The notes under the pieces are model-generated. The model had not been told where the DNA came from and did no database searches. It was given only the letters and a program-made list of their open reading frames with translations. The position numbers were made by a program, and so were the translations under genes. Source: Oligoflexales bacterium (GTDB taxonomy: Bacteria > Bdellovibrionota_B > Oligoflexia > Oligoflexales > RGVZ01). From it: a stretch of 64,000 bases of DNA. Shown here piece after piece: positions 8,590 to 16,423 of this stretch (the stretch's first letter is position 1; each line of letters opens with the position of its first letter). The stretch lies in contig CANJZQ010000003.1 in the NCBI GenBank assembly GCA_947479535.1, forward strand, positions 1-64,000, written 5' to 3'.

Positions 8590-10104
8590 CTAGTTGTACA
8601 TGCCATGGACATACCACTTTCCTGAACCGTCTTTGAAAACCCAGACCGAACGCTCATCTTCATCCCGCATCATGTAATAATCTCGCTGCATCGACCCTTG
8701 GCTAGAGGCACTCCCAGATCGCCACCACTTGTCCATGATTCGTTCGCAGAAGGACCAGCCCCTTGAATGATTCACCGGCTGAGGGCAAGCCCTTGGCTTC
8801 GGATAAACAAAAAGCGGACGACGCAGTCCCAACGCTTGCAATGACGGATGACTCACATCCTCACTCTGTTTTAGTTCTGTCGTTGGGTCACCGGAATGCC
8901 CTGGAATCCTCAGACAATAACCGTCTTCTGGAATCCAGTTGCTGGTGACTTCATAAGCATTCAATGGAACTGGCAAACGATTTTCCAGTTCCTGCAAGCG
9001 GCCTTCACCAGAATCCATAATTGAACCAAACAAATCCCGCATCACCGGTGGCAGGATGATTTTTTCAGTCACCAGCAACTCCCATGACCCGATCGCCTTT
9101 TCATAGAGGCCCAGGTCAACGGCTGCGCCCATCGCAGTTGGAATCGCATCTTCAAAGGCATAGCAAGCTTGGAGCAGCGCGGTCCGATGATGCGGGGACT
9201 CGGCCGGAAGATCGTGGGGGTGGCGAAAACGAATGGGGATGACAAGGCAAGACAAATCGAGGAAGACCACACGCCACTCCAAGCTCAAAACACGTCCAAC
9301 ACCCAGCTTTTCAAGCTGGGCGCATAAACGATCCACATCATCACGGAGCACTGTTTCAATGTGCTCCCACTCGAGCAATGGCGTATCCAGATGACGCTTC
9401 ACCTGAATGCTCTCTTGCTGGCGCCACAAGACCCACGGAAAACCAATCAGGCCTGACTCATCATCCCCATGGAGATTCGCTGTCCAAAGCCATAAATCAT
9501 GCAGTGCTGCACCATAACGCCTGCGGATGGCCAACGCCGGCATTTCAACAAGGGCCACTGGATTTCGAATTCCCAAACGCTCCATGCCCTGCGCCATTTG
9601 ATGCGCCTGACGACGAAAAACCTGCAGATTAAAACGCTCACGACCACAACCAAACCAATGCAATGCCACTTCATCGGCAAGACGAAACCAGATATCCCAG
9701 GACGCTTCATTGACTAGATTGCGACCGATGGGATTGTGTCCAAAAACAAAACCATCAAGCCCACGTTCGCGCATGACTTCGATACCCATCAGCGCACGCC
9801 ACGGGCTCGCATCCATGACAGCAAGGGCTTCCTCACCCGCAAGGAGGGATATGGCCTGACGCAAAAATGCATGCAGGCTTTCTTGATCGTTCGTCTGAAT
9901 CTTGTTCCCAGAAATTCCTGCCTGATGGCACCAGTATGGCCAGACAGGTCGCAGGTCCAGCAGCCAAATGGCCTGATGGGCGTTCGCATGATTCACATCA
10001 TCCAACTGGCCAGTGGCCCTTGCGGGCTGCCAAAGCATGAACCGCGGAGTTAGCGATTCAGGATTGAAATCAGGCCGACTGGAAGAAAGGGCGAGGTAAA
10101 ACAT
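8590..10104 (-). CDS. imuB: Y-family polymerase-like protein ImuB
   Basis: I placed the start at 10104 because AAAGGAGG lies just upstream and the protein then begins MFYLALSSS; upstream in-frame extension would run through the operator. The 504-residue product is an ImuB homologue by position and by weak Y-family features such as RLGIRNPVALVEMPALAIRRRYG-type helix-hairpin sequence near the middle. The N-terminal strand lacks the acidic metal ligands of active Y-family polymerases, as known for ImuB, which acts as a clamp-binding adaptor for DnaE2. The sequence is quite divergent, and the identification depends strongly on gene order. Confidence 0.85.
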   Translation of the reverse strand: MFYLALSSSRPDFNPESLTPRFMLWQPARATGQLDDVNHANAHQAIWLLDLRPVWPYWCHQAGISGNKIQTNDQESLHAFLRQAISLLAGEEALAVMDASPWRALMGIEVMRERGLDGFVFGHNPIGRNLVNEASWDIWFRLADEVALHWFGCGRERFNLQVFRRQAHQMAQGMERLGIRNPVALVEMPALAIRRRYGAALHDLWLWTANLHGDDESGLIGFPWVLWRQQESIQVKRHLDTPLLEWEHIETVLRDDVDRLCAQLEKLGVGRVLSLEWRVVFLDLSCLVIPIRFRHPHDLPAESPHHRTALLQACYAFEDAIPTAMGAAVDLGLYEKAIGSWELLVTEKIILPPVMRDLFGSIMDSGEGRLQELENRLPVPLNAYEVTSNWIPEDGYCLRIPGHSGDPTTELKQSEDVSHPSLQALGLRRPLFVYPKPRACPQPVNHSRGWSFCERIMDKWWRSGSASSQGSMQRDYYMMRDEDERSVWVFKDGSGKWYVHGMYN

Positions 10105-10118
10105 GAATCCTCCTTTGC

Positions 10119-10136
10119 ACCATACAATTGTATGGT
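10119..10136. promoter_or_regulatory. Perfect 18-bp palindromic operator upstream of imuB (likely LexA box)
   Basis: ACCATACAATTGTATGGT is identical to its own reverse complement. It lies 15 bases upstream of the imuB start, in the 44-base gap after imuA. The half-site ACCATA and its six-base spacing recur in the site at the imuA start. Given lexA upstream in the same cassette, LexA is the likely ligand; this differs from the E. coli CTGT-N8-ACAG and the Gram-positive GAAC-N4-GTTC boxes. Confidence 0.75.
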
Positions 10137-10148
10137 AGCACCGAAAGT

Positions 10149-10808
10149 TCACATGTCAATAGCCGGAAGATCCAAAGGCTGCCGGGCCGTTCCACGAACG
10201 GCCTCCAGATGCCATCCATCACCGCGCACACCATTGCTGCGCTGCCGGCAGTTGACCCGTAAACGGGCCCAGATGTTGCCACGCCGTCCACTGAGCAAAA
10301 AATTCTGAAGCACCATCACATGGACTTCCATGGCACGCGCCTGGCGCGCTATGAACGCCCACTCCTCGCCACTCAAATGCTTTGGACTGTCGAGCACCAC
10401 CAGACGAAACAGCGGCTCTAAAAAAACTGGCTTCAACAATTCAATTGGCTTCTTTGCAGTGGCAAAACGGATGAAATGCAAATCAACACCACGCGCACTC
10501 CAAGCCGGCGGATAAACCTCAAGCCCGTCCTGCCCGTTTACCCAAAGAACCAGCATTTCACCGGCTGTGACGCGTCCTACGATGGACAATGCAATTTCAC
10601 GTGCGCCCTGCCCCGTTGGCATGCCCCACTCACTCACTGCACCGCTGGCCAGTCCACCCTCCAAAAATTCATCGAGGGCACCATTACCACTGAAAAAACG
10701 CACGGGATCTGACGTTCTCTGCACCGCAGATGTGGCAGTGCGAACTCCGTGTTGTGCCAGGATATCCGCAATATATTCAGGAATTTTGGGGGTTGATTCT
10801 TGTACCAT
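10149..10808 (-). CDS. imuA: RecA-like SOS mutagenesis protein ImuA
   Basis: A 219-residue protein resembling the RecA-fold ImuA/SulA-like family. GNGALDEFLEGGLASGAVSE and the following GMPTGQGAREIALSI occupy the place of the RecA P-loop, but the usual Gly-Lys-Ser/Thr is absent (GQGAR), fitting the loss of ATPase activity reported for ImuA. RLVVLDSPKHLSGEEWAF corresponds to the Walker B strand. ImuA partners ImuB and DnaE2 in damage-induced mutagenesis. The ATG at 10808 has no ribosome binding site and lies inside the operator, so the message may be leaderless. A tandem-repeat block separates it from lexA. Confidence 0.85.
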   Translation of the reverse strand: MVQESTPKIPEYIADILAQHGVRTATSAVQRTSDPVRFFSGNGALDEFLEGGLASGAVSEWGMPTGQGAREIALSIVGRVTAGEMLVLWVNGQDGLEVYPPAWSARGVDLHFIRFATAKKPIELLKPVFLEPLFRLVVLDSPKHLSGEEWAFIARQARAMEVHVMVLQNFLLSGRRGNIWARLRVNCRQRSNGVRGDGWHLEAVRGTARQPLDLPAIDM

Positions 10809-10823
10809 ATAAAATTATGGTAC
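10802..10823. promoter_or_regulatory. Palindromic operator overlapping the imuA start (likely LexA box)
   Basis: GTACCATATAAAATTATGGTAC has perfect 8-base arms (GTACCATA / TATGGTAC) around a six-base A/T core, matching the imuB operator in half-site and spacing. On the coding strand the imuA ATG lies within it. CATAAT inside the site could act as a -10 element five bases before the ATG, so repressor binding would cover the promoter and start directly. Confidence 0.72.
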
Positions 10824-10860
10824 CATGGAGGCCTTGAAGAAGAAAAGATCCTTCCTTAAC

Positions 10861-10973
10861 CCGTCATCCTGAGGGCGGTCCCGTCATCCTGAGGGCGGTC
10901 CCGTCATCCTGAGGGCGGTCCCGTCATCCTGAGGGCGGTCCCGTCATCCTGAGCGACAGCGAAGGATCCTTTC
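10861..10973. repeat. Tandem 20-bp repeat (four full copies) of the GTCATCCTGAG family
   Basis: The 20-base unit CCGTCATCCTGAGGGCGGTC occurs four times head to tail (10861-10940), then a fifth degenerate unit continues into GAGCGACAGCGAAGGATCCTTTC. The motif is in the opposite orientation to the copies at 1457, 11222 and 11503. Tandem arrays of this size are prone to copy-number change. Confidence 0.9.
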
Positions 10974-11098
10974 TTATGCGAAAAGTCCTGCCGTATGCTG
11001 CCTCTATCTTGAGCCATAACATGACTCAACTTTTTCTACTGTGGCGACGAGCTCCTATCGCGATTGAAGAATAGTGAGAAGCGAAAAAAAATCAAAGA

Positions 11099-11260
11099 AA
11101 GGATTCTTCGGCATGCAGCCTCAGAATGACGCAGACGGAAAGGATTCTTCGGCATGCAGCCTCAGAATGACGCAGACGGAAAGGATTCTTCGGCATGCAG
11201 CCTCAGAATGACGCAGAGGGAAAGGATCCTTCACTACGTTCAGGATGACGGGGTTGGTCA
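11099..11260. repeat. Three 41-bp direct repeats plus one divergent unit
   Basis: A 41-base unit beginning AAGGATTCTTCGGCATGCAG and containing CCTCAGAATGACGCAGACGG starts at 11099, 11140 and 11181; the third copy differs by one base (AGAGG for AGACG). It is followed by a related unit, AAGGATCCTTCACTACGTTC then AGGATGACG. This is a second variant (GGATTC/GAATGAC) of the same repeat family. Confidence 0.9.
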
Positions 11261-11502
11261 GGATGACGATGTCCATCCACTTTCCGCGGAAAGTCGCTGC
11301 CCGTCGTTCTGGCGGTCGAAGGCTCGGTGTTGGTCCTGGCGAAGGATTCATTGGGGCAGCCAACGATGGGAGGCCCCGCAGAGCCGGCATGGCGCCACAC
11401 TAGGGTCGGAGTAAAAAAAGAGGCCAACCTGCGCTCATGACGCGACTGCGGGGGGCACCATCGGCCAGCGCCGGCCCGATGGATCCTTCGCCTGCGGGGC
11501 CT

Positions 11503-11570
11503 AAGAAAGGATCCTTCACTACGTTCAGGATGACGAGTCCGTTCAGGATGACGGGTCCGCTCAGGATGAG
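11503..11570. repeat. Repeat copy abutting the lexA 3' end
   Basis: AAAGGATCCTTCACTACGTTCAGGATGACG is followed by two shorter CAGGATGACG/CAGGATGAGCG echoes separated by 17-18 bases. It ends at the lexA stop codon, so the lexA transcript must run into the repeats. Confidence 0.75.
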
Positions 11571-11572
11571 CG

Positions 11573-12223
11573 TTACATCTGCCGTTGCAAAGCCAACACT
11601 TGACCGATCACTTCAAAGGGCTTGTCCCCTGCGTAAATTGGTTTGAATTCGGAGTTCTCCGGCTTCAAATACCAACCGCGGGTTTTATCACGCATTAGTC
11701 GCTTCACCGTTGCATCGCCGGACTCCGTCCGCGCAACCACAATGGTCCCAACCGGTGCATTCTTGCAACTCTGAACCACGAGCCAGTCACCATCAAGAAT
11801 GCCAGCCTCAATCATGCTGCTGCCGCTCGCACGCAAGGCAAACACCTCACGTGGAGATGGAATATGCTTGCCGAACATTGACGTCGACATCCGCAAAGTT
11901 CCAATCCGTTCTTCCAATGCCTCAAGCGGATTACCGGCTGGAACTGAACCAAGGCAAGGCACCACGAGGGTTTCCGGGGTCGATTCGAGGGCCGGGTCCC
12001 GCAGAGCCTCGCGCGTTACCGTAAGGCTGCGCGCCGATTGCTTGTCAGGACTTTCAAGATACCCTTTGCGACGCAATGCGTTCACAAGGTCTTGGGCAGA
12101 TCCGATGGCGGAATAACCCATGTGCTCACAGAGCTCCCGAAGGCTCGGAGGCATACCGGTTTTAAGCGATGAAACCCTGATAAAAGTGAGGGCTTTGCTC
12201 TGAGTTGCTGTGAGCTTTTCCAT
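11573..12223 (-). CDS. lexA: SOS repressor LexA
   Basis: The 216-residue protein starts MEKLTATQSK, with GGGGGTG upstream of the ATG. Residues 1-70 form the winged helix-turn-helix (SLRELCEHMGYSAIGSAQDL, ALRRKGYLE). The C-terminal peptidase domain has the self-cleavage pair Ala96-Gly97 (VPAGNP), nucleophile Ser136 (ASGSSMIEAG) and Lys174 (DATVKRLM). RecA filaments should trigger cleavage and derepress the mutagenesis genes. The recognition helix differs from the E. coli type, consistent with the unusual ACCATA-N6-TATGGT sites near imuA and imuB. I see no such site just upstream of lexA itself. Confidence 0.95.
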   Translation of the reverse strand: MEKLTATQSKALTFIRVSSLKTGMPPSLRELCEHMGYSAIGSAQDLVNALRRKGYLESPDKQSARSLTVTREALRDPALESTPETLVVPCLGSVPAGNPLEALEERIGTLRMSTSMFGKHIPSPREVFALRASGSSMIEAGILDGDWLVVQSCKNAPVGTIVVARTESGDATVKRLMRDKTRGWYLKPENSEFKPIYAGDKPFEVIGQVLALQRQM

Positions 12224-12283
12224 AAACACCCCCTGCAATTGTTTTAGCCTCTGCGGAGAATCAACGCAAGTGACCGCGAAAAA

Positions 12284-12679
12284 TCAGGGCGAGGGGGCAA
12301 CTTCAGTGGCCACCATTCCCTTGGTGGCCACTTCCCGCCGGACTGTCACCACACCTTTTTTATCGCTGCCAAATTTCCGGTAAACATAGGGAAAGGAAAC
12401 CGTCTTGGATCTGAGCACAACCTGCAGGATGCCCGAAGGGTCAACGGTACCCGGCTCCTCATGGACTGCGAAAACGATCTCTTCCGGAACAACTTGAACC
12501 TTGAGCCTTGATGCCTGGGCCAGAATACTTGCGCGCAAGGCTTCATCTTCATCGGATCTTGGATCGATGGCTTCCCAAACTGAATAACGCAAACGTTTTT
12601 CCGTAAAGTAACCATCCGCAAAGCGGTACATCATGGCCGAGACCGCCAACATCACTCCAAAGATCAGATACTTTGCCAT
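12284..12679 (-). CDS. Hypothetical single-span membrane protein
   Basis: A 131-residue protein with an N-terminal hydrophobic segment (YLIFGVMLAVSAMMYRFA) that is either a signal anchor or an uncleaved signal, followed by a soluble domain predicted outside the cytoplasm. The ATG has AGGTAG upstream. It is 12 bases downstream of the Ste24-type protease and 60 bases upstream of lexA, all on one strand, so it is probably in an operon with the protease. The family is not recognised. Confidence 0.7.
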   Translation of the reverse strand: MAKYLIFGVMLAVSAMMYRFADGYFTEKRLRYSVWEAIDPRSDEDEALRASILAQASRLKVQVVPEEIVFAVHEEPGTVDPSGILQVVLRSKTVSFPYVYRKFGSDKKGVVTVRREVATKGMVATEVAPSP

Positions 12680-12691
12680 CGTCTACCTGCC

Positions 12692-13987
12692 TTATGCGTT
12701 GAGGGCCCGGATTCGCTCGATCATCGGTGGATGAGAGTAATACCAGGCCGAATACAATGGATGAGAGATCGGCATGGAACTGCTCTTTTCACGAAGAACT
12801 CCCAAAGCAGCCATCAGGTCTGCTCCAGTCCCCAAAGCAGTACGCGCAAAATGATCCGCCTCAAATTCATGCTTGCGGGAAATCCAGCAGTGCAACGGCT
12901 GAATCCAGAACGACAAAAGACCGGACCAGGCTGAGAAAACAACCAATGCCGCATGAGGGCTCATTGCTGGAAATCGAAACGCCTCATAGAATTGCGCGTA
13001 AGGAAGCAACAATCCAAGGGCATAAAATGTGAAAAAAGAAAAAATGATGGAGCGGATCAATCCTTTGCGAACATGATGCAACTTGAAATGACCCAATTCG
13101 TGGGCCAAAACCGCGACCACTTGAGCAGCGGACAAATCCTTCACCAGCGTATCAAAGAGGACAATCCGCTTCTTGCCAAAGACACCGGTAAAGTAGGCGT
13201 TTCCGTGAGAACTTCGCCGGGACGCGTCCATCACGAAAACCCCGTTTGTCGCGAAGCCAATCTTGTCCGCAAGACGATCGATCCCATCGCGCAGGGGACC
13301 AGGTTCAAGGGCCTGAAACTTGTTAAAGAGAGGCGCCACCAGAACCGGGTAGGCCCAAGAAACCACAAGACTGAAAATAGTCACCGCAAAAAATGCGTAC
13401 AACCACCAGAATGTTCCTGCACTCGCAATAAACCAAACTAAAAGCGCCAGCAGCGGTCCACCCAACAATCCACCGATCAGGGCACCCTTGCCCAGGTCCG
13501 TAAAAAAACCTGACGGCGTCTGCCGGTTGAATCCGTGTTTCTCCTCGATGTGAAAAATGCGGTACCACGACCAGGGCAGCGAACAGATCATACGGAGCAA
13601 CGCCATCGCAGCGAAAAAAATCAGAGCATGGGCCACGAGCCCCAAGGTCCCGTGCAGTGAACCAACAATCCGGCCAGACAAACGATCCAGCCAACCAAAC
13701 CCGCCAAGGCTGAGAAAGCCGACAAAGATCCAAAGGTCAAATGCCGATTCAATTCGCTCAAAACGAAACCGGTCTTCCGCATAGGCAAGCGACTTGCTCA
13801 TGTCTTCGCCAGTAATTCCCAAGGCATCGCGGGCTTCGGCCTGACGCTTCAGGTCATGCCATGTCGACCGGTTGAGGCGACCAAGCCAGCTCTCGACGAG
13901 ATATTGAACAACAGTGGCAAGGATGAATGCGAGAAAAAGAAATTCAGGGGAAGGAATGGGTAATGAAAACCGGGAAAATTCAATCAC
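12692..13987 (-). CDS. M48 family Ste24-type zinc metalloprotease (CAAX prenyl protease 1-like)
   Basis: An integral membrane peptidase of about 431 residues with several transmembrane helices, including LFLAFILATVVQYLVE at the N-terminus. The zinc motif HELGH is present in VLAHELGHFKLHH, with EFEADHFA supplying the third ligand downstream, as in Ste24. The YPVLVAPLFNKF segment before the active site is also typical. Bacterial members probably degrade membrane or misfolded proteins rather than CAAX proteins. I chose the GTG at 13987 because GGAG lies seven bases upstream and the longer ORF adds an atypical basic N-terminus. Confidence 0.9.
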   Translation of the reverse strand: MIEFSRFSLPIPSPEFLFLAFILATVVQYLVESWLGRLNRSTWHDLKRQAEARDALGITGEDMSKSLAYAEDRFRFERIESAFDLWIFVGFLSLGGFGWLDRLSGRIVGSLHGTLGLVAHALIFFAAMALLRMICSLPWSWYRIFHIEEKHGFNRQTPSGFFTDLGKGALIGGLLGGPLLALLVWFIASAGTFWWLYAFFAVTIFSLVVSWAYPVLVAPLFNKFQALEPGPLRDGIDRLADKIGFATNGVFVMDASRRSSHGNAYFTGVFGKKRIVLFDTLVKDLSAAQVVAVLAHELGHFKLHHVRKGLIRSIIFSFFTFYALGLLLPYAQFYEAFRFPAMSPHAALVVFSAWSGLLSFWIQPLHCWISRKHEFEADHFARTALGTGADLMAALGVLREKSSSMPISHPLYSAWYYSHPPMIERIRALNA

Positions 13988-14210
13988 TCGTTTGCTCCGG
14001 TGGCTTCGGCTGATTTGGGCGGACCTGTTCCCGCTTGATTTTAGATATGTATATCTTGCAGCAGGTTTTACAGGCAAGGATCGGATGACCAAACCCGGAA
14101 TAACGTGGATGAAGGATGCAGATCAAAACCATCATGAAATCACCTCATGACGGACCCTGCGATTTGCATGCCAGAAGCGACCTGCACAGAAAGCCTGTAA
14201 CATACCGTTT

Positions 14211-14726
14211 TTACGTACTTAATCTAACGCCATCCGCAGCCTGCGAAGGCTCCATGTCCATATCCTTGACATCCGATGGCGTGCCGCGAGGCGAGCGGCG
14301 ATGACTGGAGGAATCGTGAAGTCCAGCCTGCCCTTGCGCGGCCAACAGGTAACTGTGCCCAGCCTGCTCCCACATTTTATGGCGGGCATAAACCTCAGCT
14401 GCGCGGTGGTAACGCTTTCTGCGGAAAAACACTCCAGCCGCCTCATGCACCATGCCTCCCCGCTCCAAAACGGACGAAGCCTCCCTGGCCAGGCCAAGCT
14501 CCTCAAGAATCTTGGCGCCATCAGCGACTCGATTCTCGCGAACGAGACCCAGCGCCCTTTCATACAGCACGCGATCATCCGGGGCGACCGCCTTGCGAGG
14601 GGCACTCGAGGGCGGCGCCTCAAGAACCCTGCGAGACCTGACCACGGCGGCCATATTCCATAAGAACCCGCCGACGCCAATCAAGATGCATCCGATGGCC
14701 AGAAATATAATGAGGTCAGCGATCAA
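14211..14726 (-). CDS. Hypothetical membrane-anchored helical-repeat protein
   Basis: A 171-residue protein with an N-terminal membrane helix (LIIFLAIGCILIGVGGFLW) and a cytoplasmic part of short helix-loop-helix units (LYERALGLVRENRVADGAK, EAAGVFFRRKRYHRAAEVYA, MWEQAGHSYLLAA) resembling TPR/Sel1-type repeats. The C-terminal 40 residues are polar and likely disordered. Start is TTG with GAGG nine bases upstream. It follows the barrel protein at 14738 on the same strand by 11 bases. Function unknown; a protein-interaction scaffold is the simplest reading. Confidence 0.65.
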   Translation of the reverse strand: MIADLIIFLAIGCILIGVGGFLWNMAAVVRSRRVLEAPPSSAPRKAVAPDDRVLYERALGLVRENRVADGAKILEELGLAREASSVLERGGMVHEAAGVFFRRKRYHRAAEVYARHKMWEQAGHSYLLAAQGQAGLHDSSSHRRSPRGTPSDVKDMDMEPSQAADGVRLST

Positions 14727-14737
14727 GGATCAATGCC

Positions 14738-15346
14738 TCACATTTGGTAGGTGACACCGAGCTGGGAATAGTTGTCGAGGATCCCCTGTTGGACGCCGCC
14801 TGGCTCCTGCTTTACGCCTGGCGACACCGTGTAGGAGAGTTTCAGGGAGAAATTCCGGTTGAGGCGGATTCCGACACCGCCACCGAGGTTGGGAACAGGC
14901 GGCAAGGTGAAAGAACCTGCCTCGCGGCCTTCCAAGGTCAAGATGTCGCTGTGGTAGGCCTTCACCACAGCACCGGCCGAGAGATACGGAATAAAAATCT
15001 CGCCCGCAAAAAGAATCACATTGAAATCGACCGAATTCGAAATCACGCGGGTCTGCGAAACATACTCGCCGTAGTAGCCAGGCTGGGTTACCAACGCCTT
15101 GTAGCCCGTGTTATTACTGAATTCCTGGCGATGCGAATAGGAGACACGGAAGTACTCCCCAAGATCCATCGCAACGGATGCACTTCCAGCGCGGGACACA
15201 TAGGTCTGATAAGGGACGTTGCTGCGCGACGCAGAACCACCAAGGGTGAAATAAACCATACCCAGGGCAGACGGGGTGAACGCAAAACTGGCAATCACCG
15301 CAAAATAAAATGCGCCCGAAAAGCATCCGCGCTGATTTTTAAGCAT
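14738..15346 (-). CDS. Predicted outer-membrane beta-barrel protein
   Basis: The 202-residue protein has a signal peptide ending near SALG (residues 20-30) and then alternating amphipathic strands (VYFTLGGSASR, FRVSYSHRQEFSNNTGY, GVGIRLNRNFSLKLSYTVSPGVK), ending in YSQLGVTYQM, an aromatic/hydrophobic terminal strand as used by the BAM complex. These features indicate a small eight-stranded barrel. The ATG has AGGAGACT eight bases upstream. It is divergent from the Nudix gene. Confidence 0.75.
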   Translation of the reverse strand: MLKNQRGCFSGAFYFAVIASFAFTPSALGMVYFTLGGSASRSNVPYQTYVSRAGSASVAMDLGEYFRVSYSHRQEFSNNTGYKALVTQPGYYGEYVSQTRVISNSVDFNVILFAGEIFIPYLSAGAVVKAYHSDILTLEGREAGSFTLPPVPNLGGGVGIRLNRNFSLKLSYTVSPGVKQEPGGVQQGILDNYSQLGVTYQM

Positions 15347-15447
15347 GATCGAAGTCTCCTTTGTCTAGTAGTATAACACCGGATTCATCTGGATTTGGGC
15401 CTCGGGATTTTGTCACCAAGGCAGTGCACTGGATCAAAGGGAAATTC

Positions 15448-15903
15448 GTGACACAAAAAAAATTTCGCCAATCGGTCGTTGGTCTTTTCGTAAATGATTC
15501 TGGAAACATCCTTCTTGGCGAGCGGTCAGACGCACCTGGGTCTTGGCAACTGCCCCAAGGTGGAGTCGATGATGGCGAAACCCCTGAAGCAGCTCTGCGG
15601 AGGGAAATGGAAGAGGAACTGGGATGTGCGGAATACCGGATCATCAAACGAGCCACTGAAAAATGCCGCTATGAATTTCCCACAGATCTGAAGACTCCTG
15701 TCGCAAGAGAATATCTTGGACAGGAGCAGACCTGGTTTTTGCTTCAGTTCGAACCGGATGCGGGGCCCGACCTTGATAAATCAGACCGGGAGTTCAGCGC
15801 GTTCCGATGGGCAGATCCATCGACGGTGATCTCGGGAATCATCACTTGGAAGCAGGCCTGCTACGAGAAAGGCTTTGAACAATTGGGCATTCAGATACGC
15901 TGA
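15448..15903 (+). CDS. rppH: RNA pyrophosphohydrolase-like Nudix hydrolase (RppH)
   Basis: The Nudix box is complete (GGVDDGE-TPEAAL-REMEEELG), flanked by RQSVVGLFVND, GSWQLPQGG and EQTWFLLQFE, which match RppH/NudH and diadenosine polyphosphate hydrolases. RppH removes pyrophosphate from mRNA 5' ends to start decay. I placed the start at the GTG at 15448 (AAAGGG six bases upstream), giving 151 residues and an N-terminus close to the family's; the longer TTG-initiated frame would add 29 atypical residues. The next gene follows by 29 bases. Confidence 0.85.
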   Translation: MTQKKFRQSVVGLFVNDSGNILLGERSDAPGSWQLPQGGVDDGETPEAALRREMEEELGCAEYRIIKRATEKCRYEFPTDLKTPVAREYLGQEQTWFLLQFEPDAGPDLDKSDREFSAFRWADPSTVISGIITWKQACYEKGFEQLGIQIR

Positions 15904-15932
15904 AGTCCGAAAAATGCATTGGGAGATCGAAA

Positions 15933-16376
15933 ATGCCAAGAATTGCGCTATGGAACCTCTTTTTCGGATTTACCGTCATTTGTCTAGCCGCAGCCTCCGG
16001 GGCAATCGTCGCAAATGACATGTCGAATGCGTTCGTTGATACGATTCAGACCGGAAGAGACGCGACCCGTGACTGGACCCTTACGCTGCAAGGCAGCGCA
16101 CACGGCCATGTAAATTTATTCGGGATGCTCCACATCGCGCTTGGCTTGACCATGCCTTACGCACGCCAAACGCCGCGCATGCGCGTTTTGATCACGGCAG
16201 GTTTAACCCTGGGTTCGATCGCGATGGGACCCTTGATGATTTGGCGGAGCCTCCTTCAGCCAGTCCGGGACATCGAAGCGAACGGAATCATGATTGGCAT
16301 TTTCCTTTGCCTTTCGCTGGCTGCCCTGCTGATCCATTCGGCCGGCCTGTGGCAGGCTTTCGCGCGCCGGGACTGA
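15933..16376 (+). CDS. Hypothetical four-helix membrane protein
   Basis: A 147-residue protein with about four hydrophobic segments (NLFFGFTVICLAAASGAIVA, HVNLFGMLHIALGLTM, VLITAGLTLGSIAMGPLMIW, GIMIGIFLCLSLAALLIHSA). The pair of His residues in GSAHGHVNLFGMLH may lie near the membrane. GGGAG precedes the ATG. It lies between rppH and the B12-binding-like gene on the same strand, probably co-transcribed. Family not recognised. Confidence 0.7.
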   Translation: MPRIALWNLFFGFTVICLAAASGAIVANDMSNAFVDTIQTGRDATRDWTLTLQGSAHGHVNLFGMLHIALGLTMPYARQTPRMRVLITAGLTLGSIAMGPLMIWRSLLQPVRDIEANGIMIGIFLCLSLAALLIHSAGLWQAFARRD

Positions 16377-16423
16377 AATCAAGTTTAAGCAAGATTCAGC
16401 AAAAAAATCCGGGACGAAAAATC

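Larger units (their letters stand above)
10824..11572. other. Repeat-filled non-coding gap between lexA and imuA
   Basis: I see no credible gene in these roughly 750 bases. They hold the 20-bp array, the 41-bp array, a further GGATCCTTC...CAGGATGAC copy beside lexA, and GC-rich palindromic debris around 11440-11500. Short reading frames here translate to repeat-derived peptides (for example HSEAACRRILSVCVILRLH) and are not genes. The gap interrupts what in other bacteria is a compact lexA-imuA-imuB-dnaE2 cassette. Confidence 0.75.

Noticed and set aside
10861-11260. CRISPR array
   Set aside because: Units are contiguous or nearly so, without unique spacers of constant length, and no cas genes are present.
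11121-11427. Short reading frames in the repeat block (peptides such as VILNVVKDPFP and AACRRILSVCVILRL)
   Set aside because: They arise from the interspersed repeats, have no ribosome binding site and overlap in several frames.
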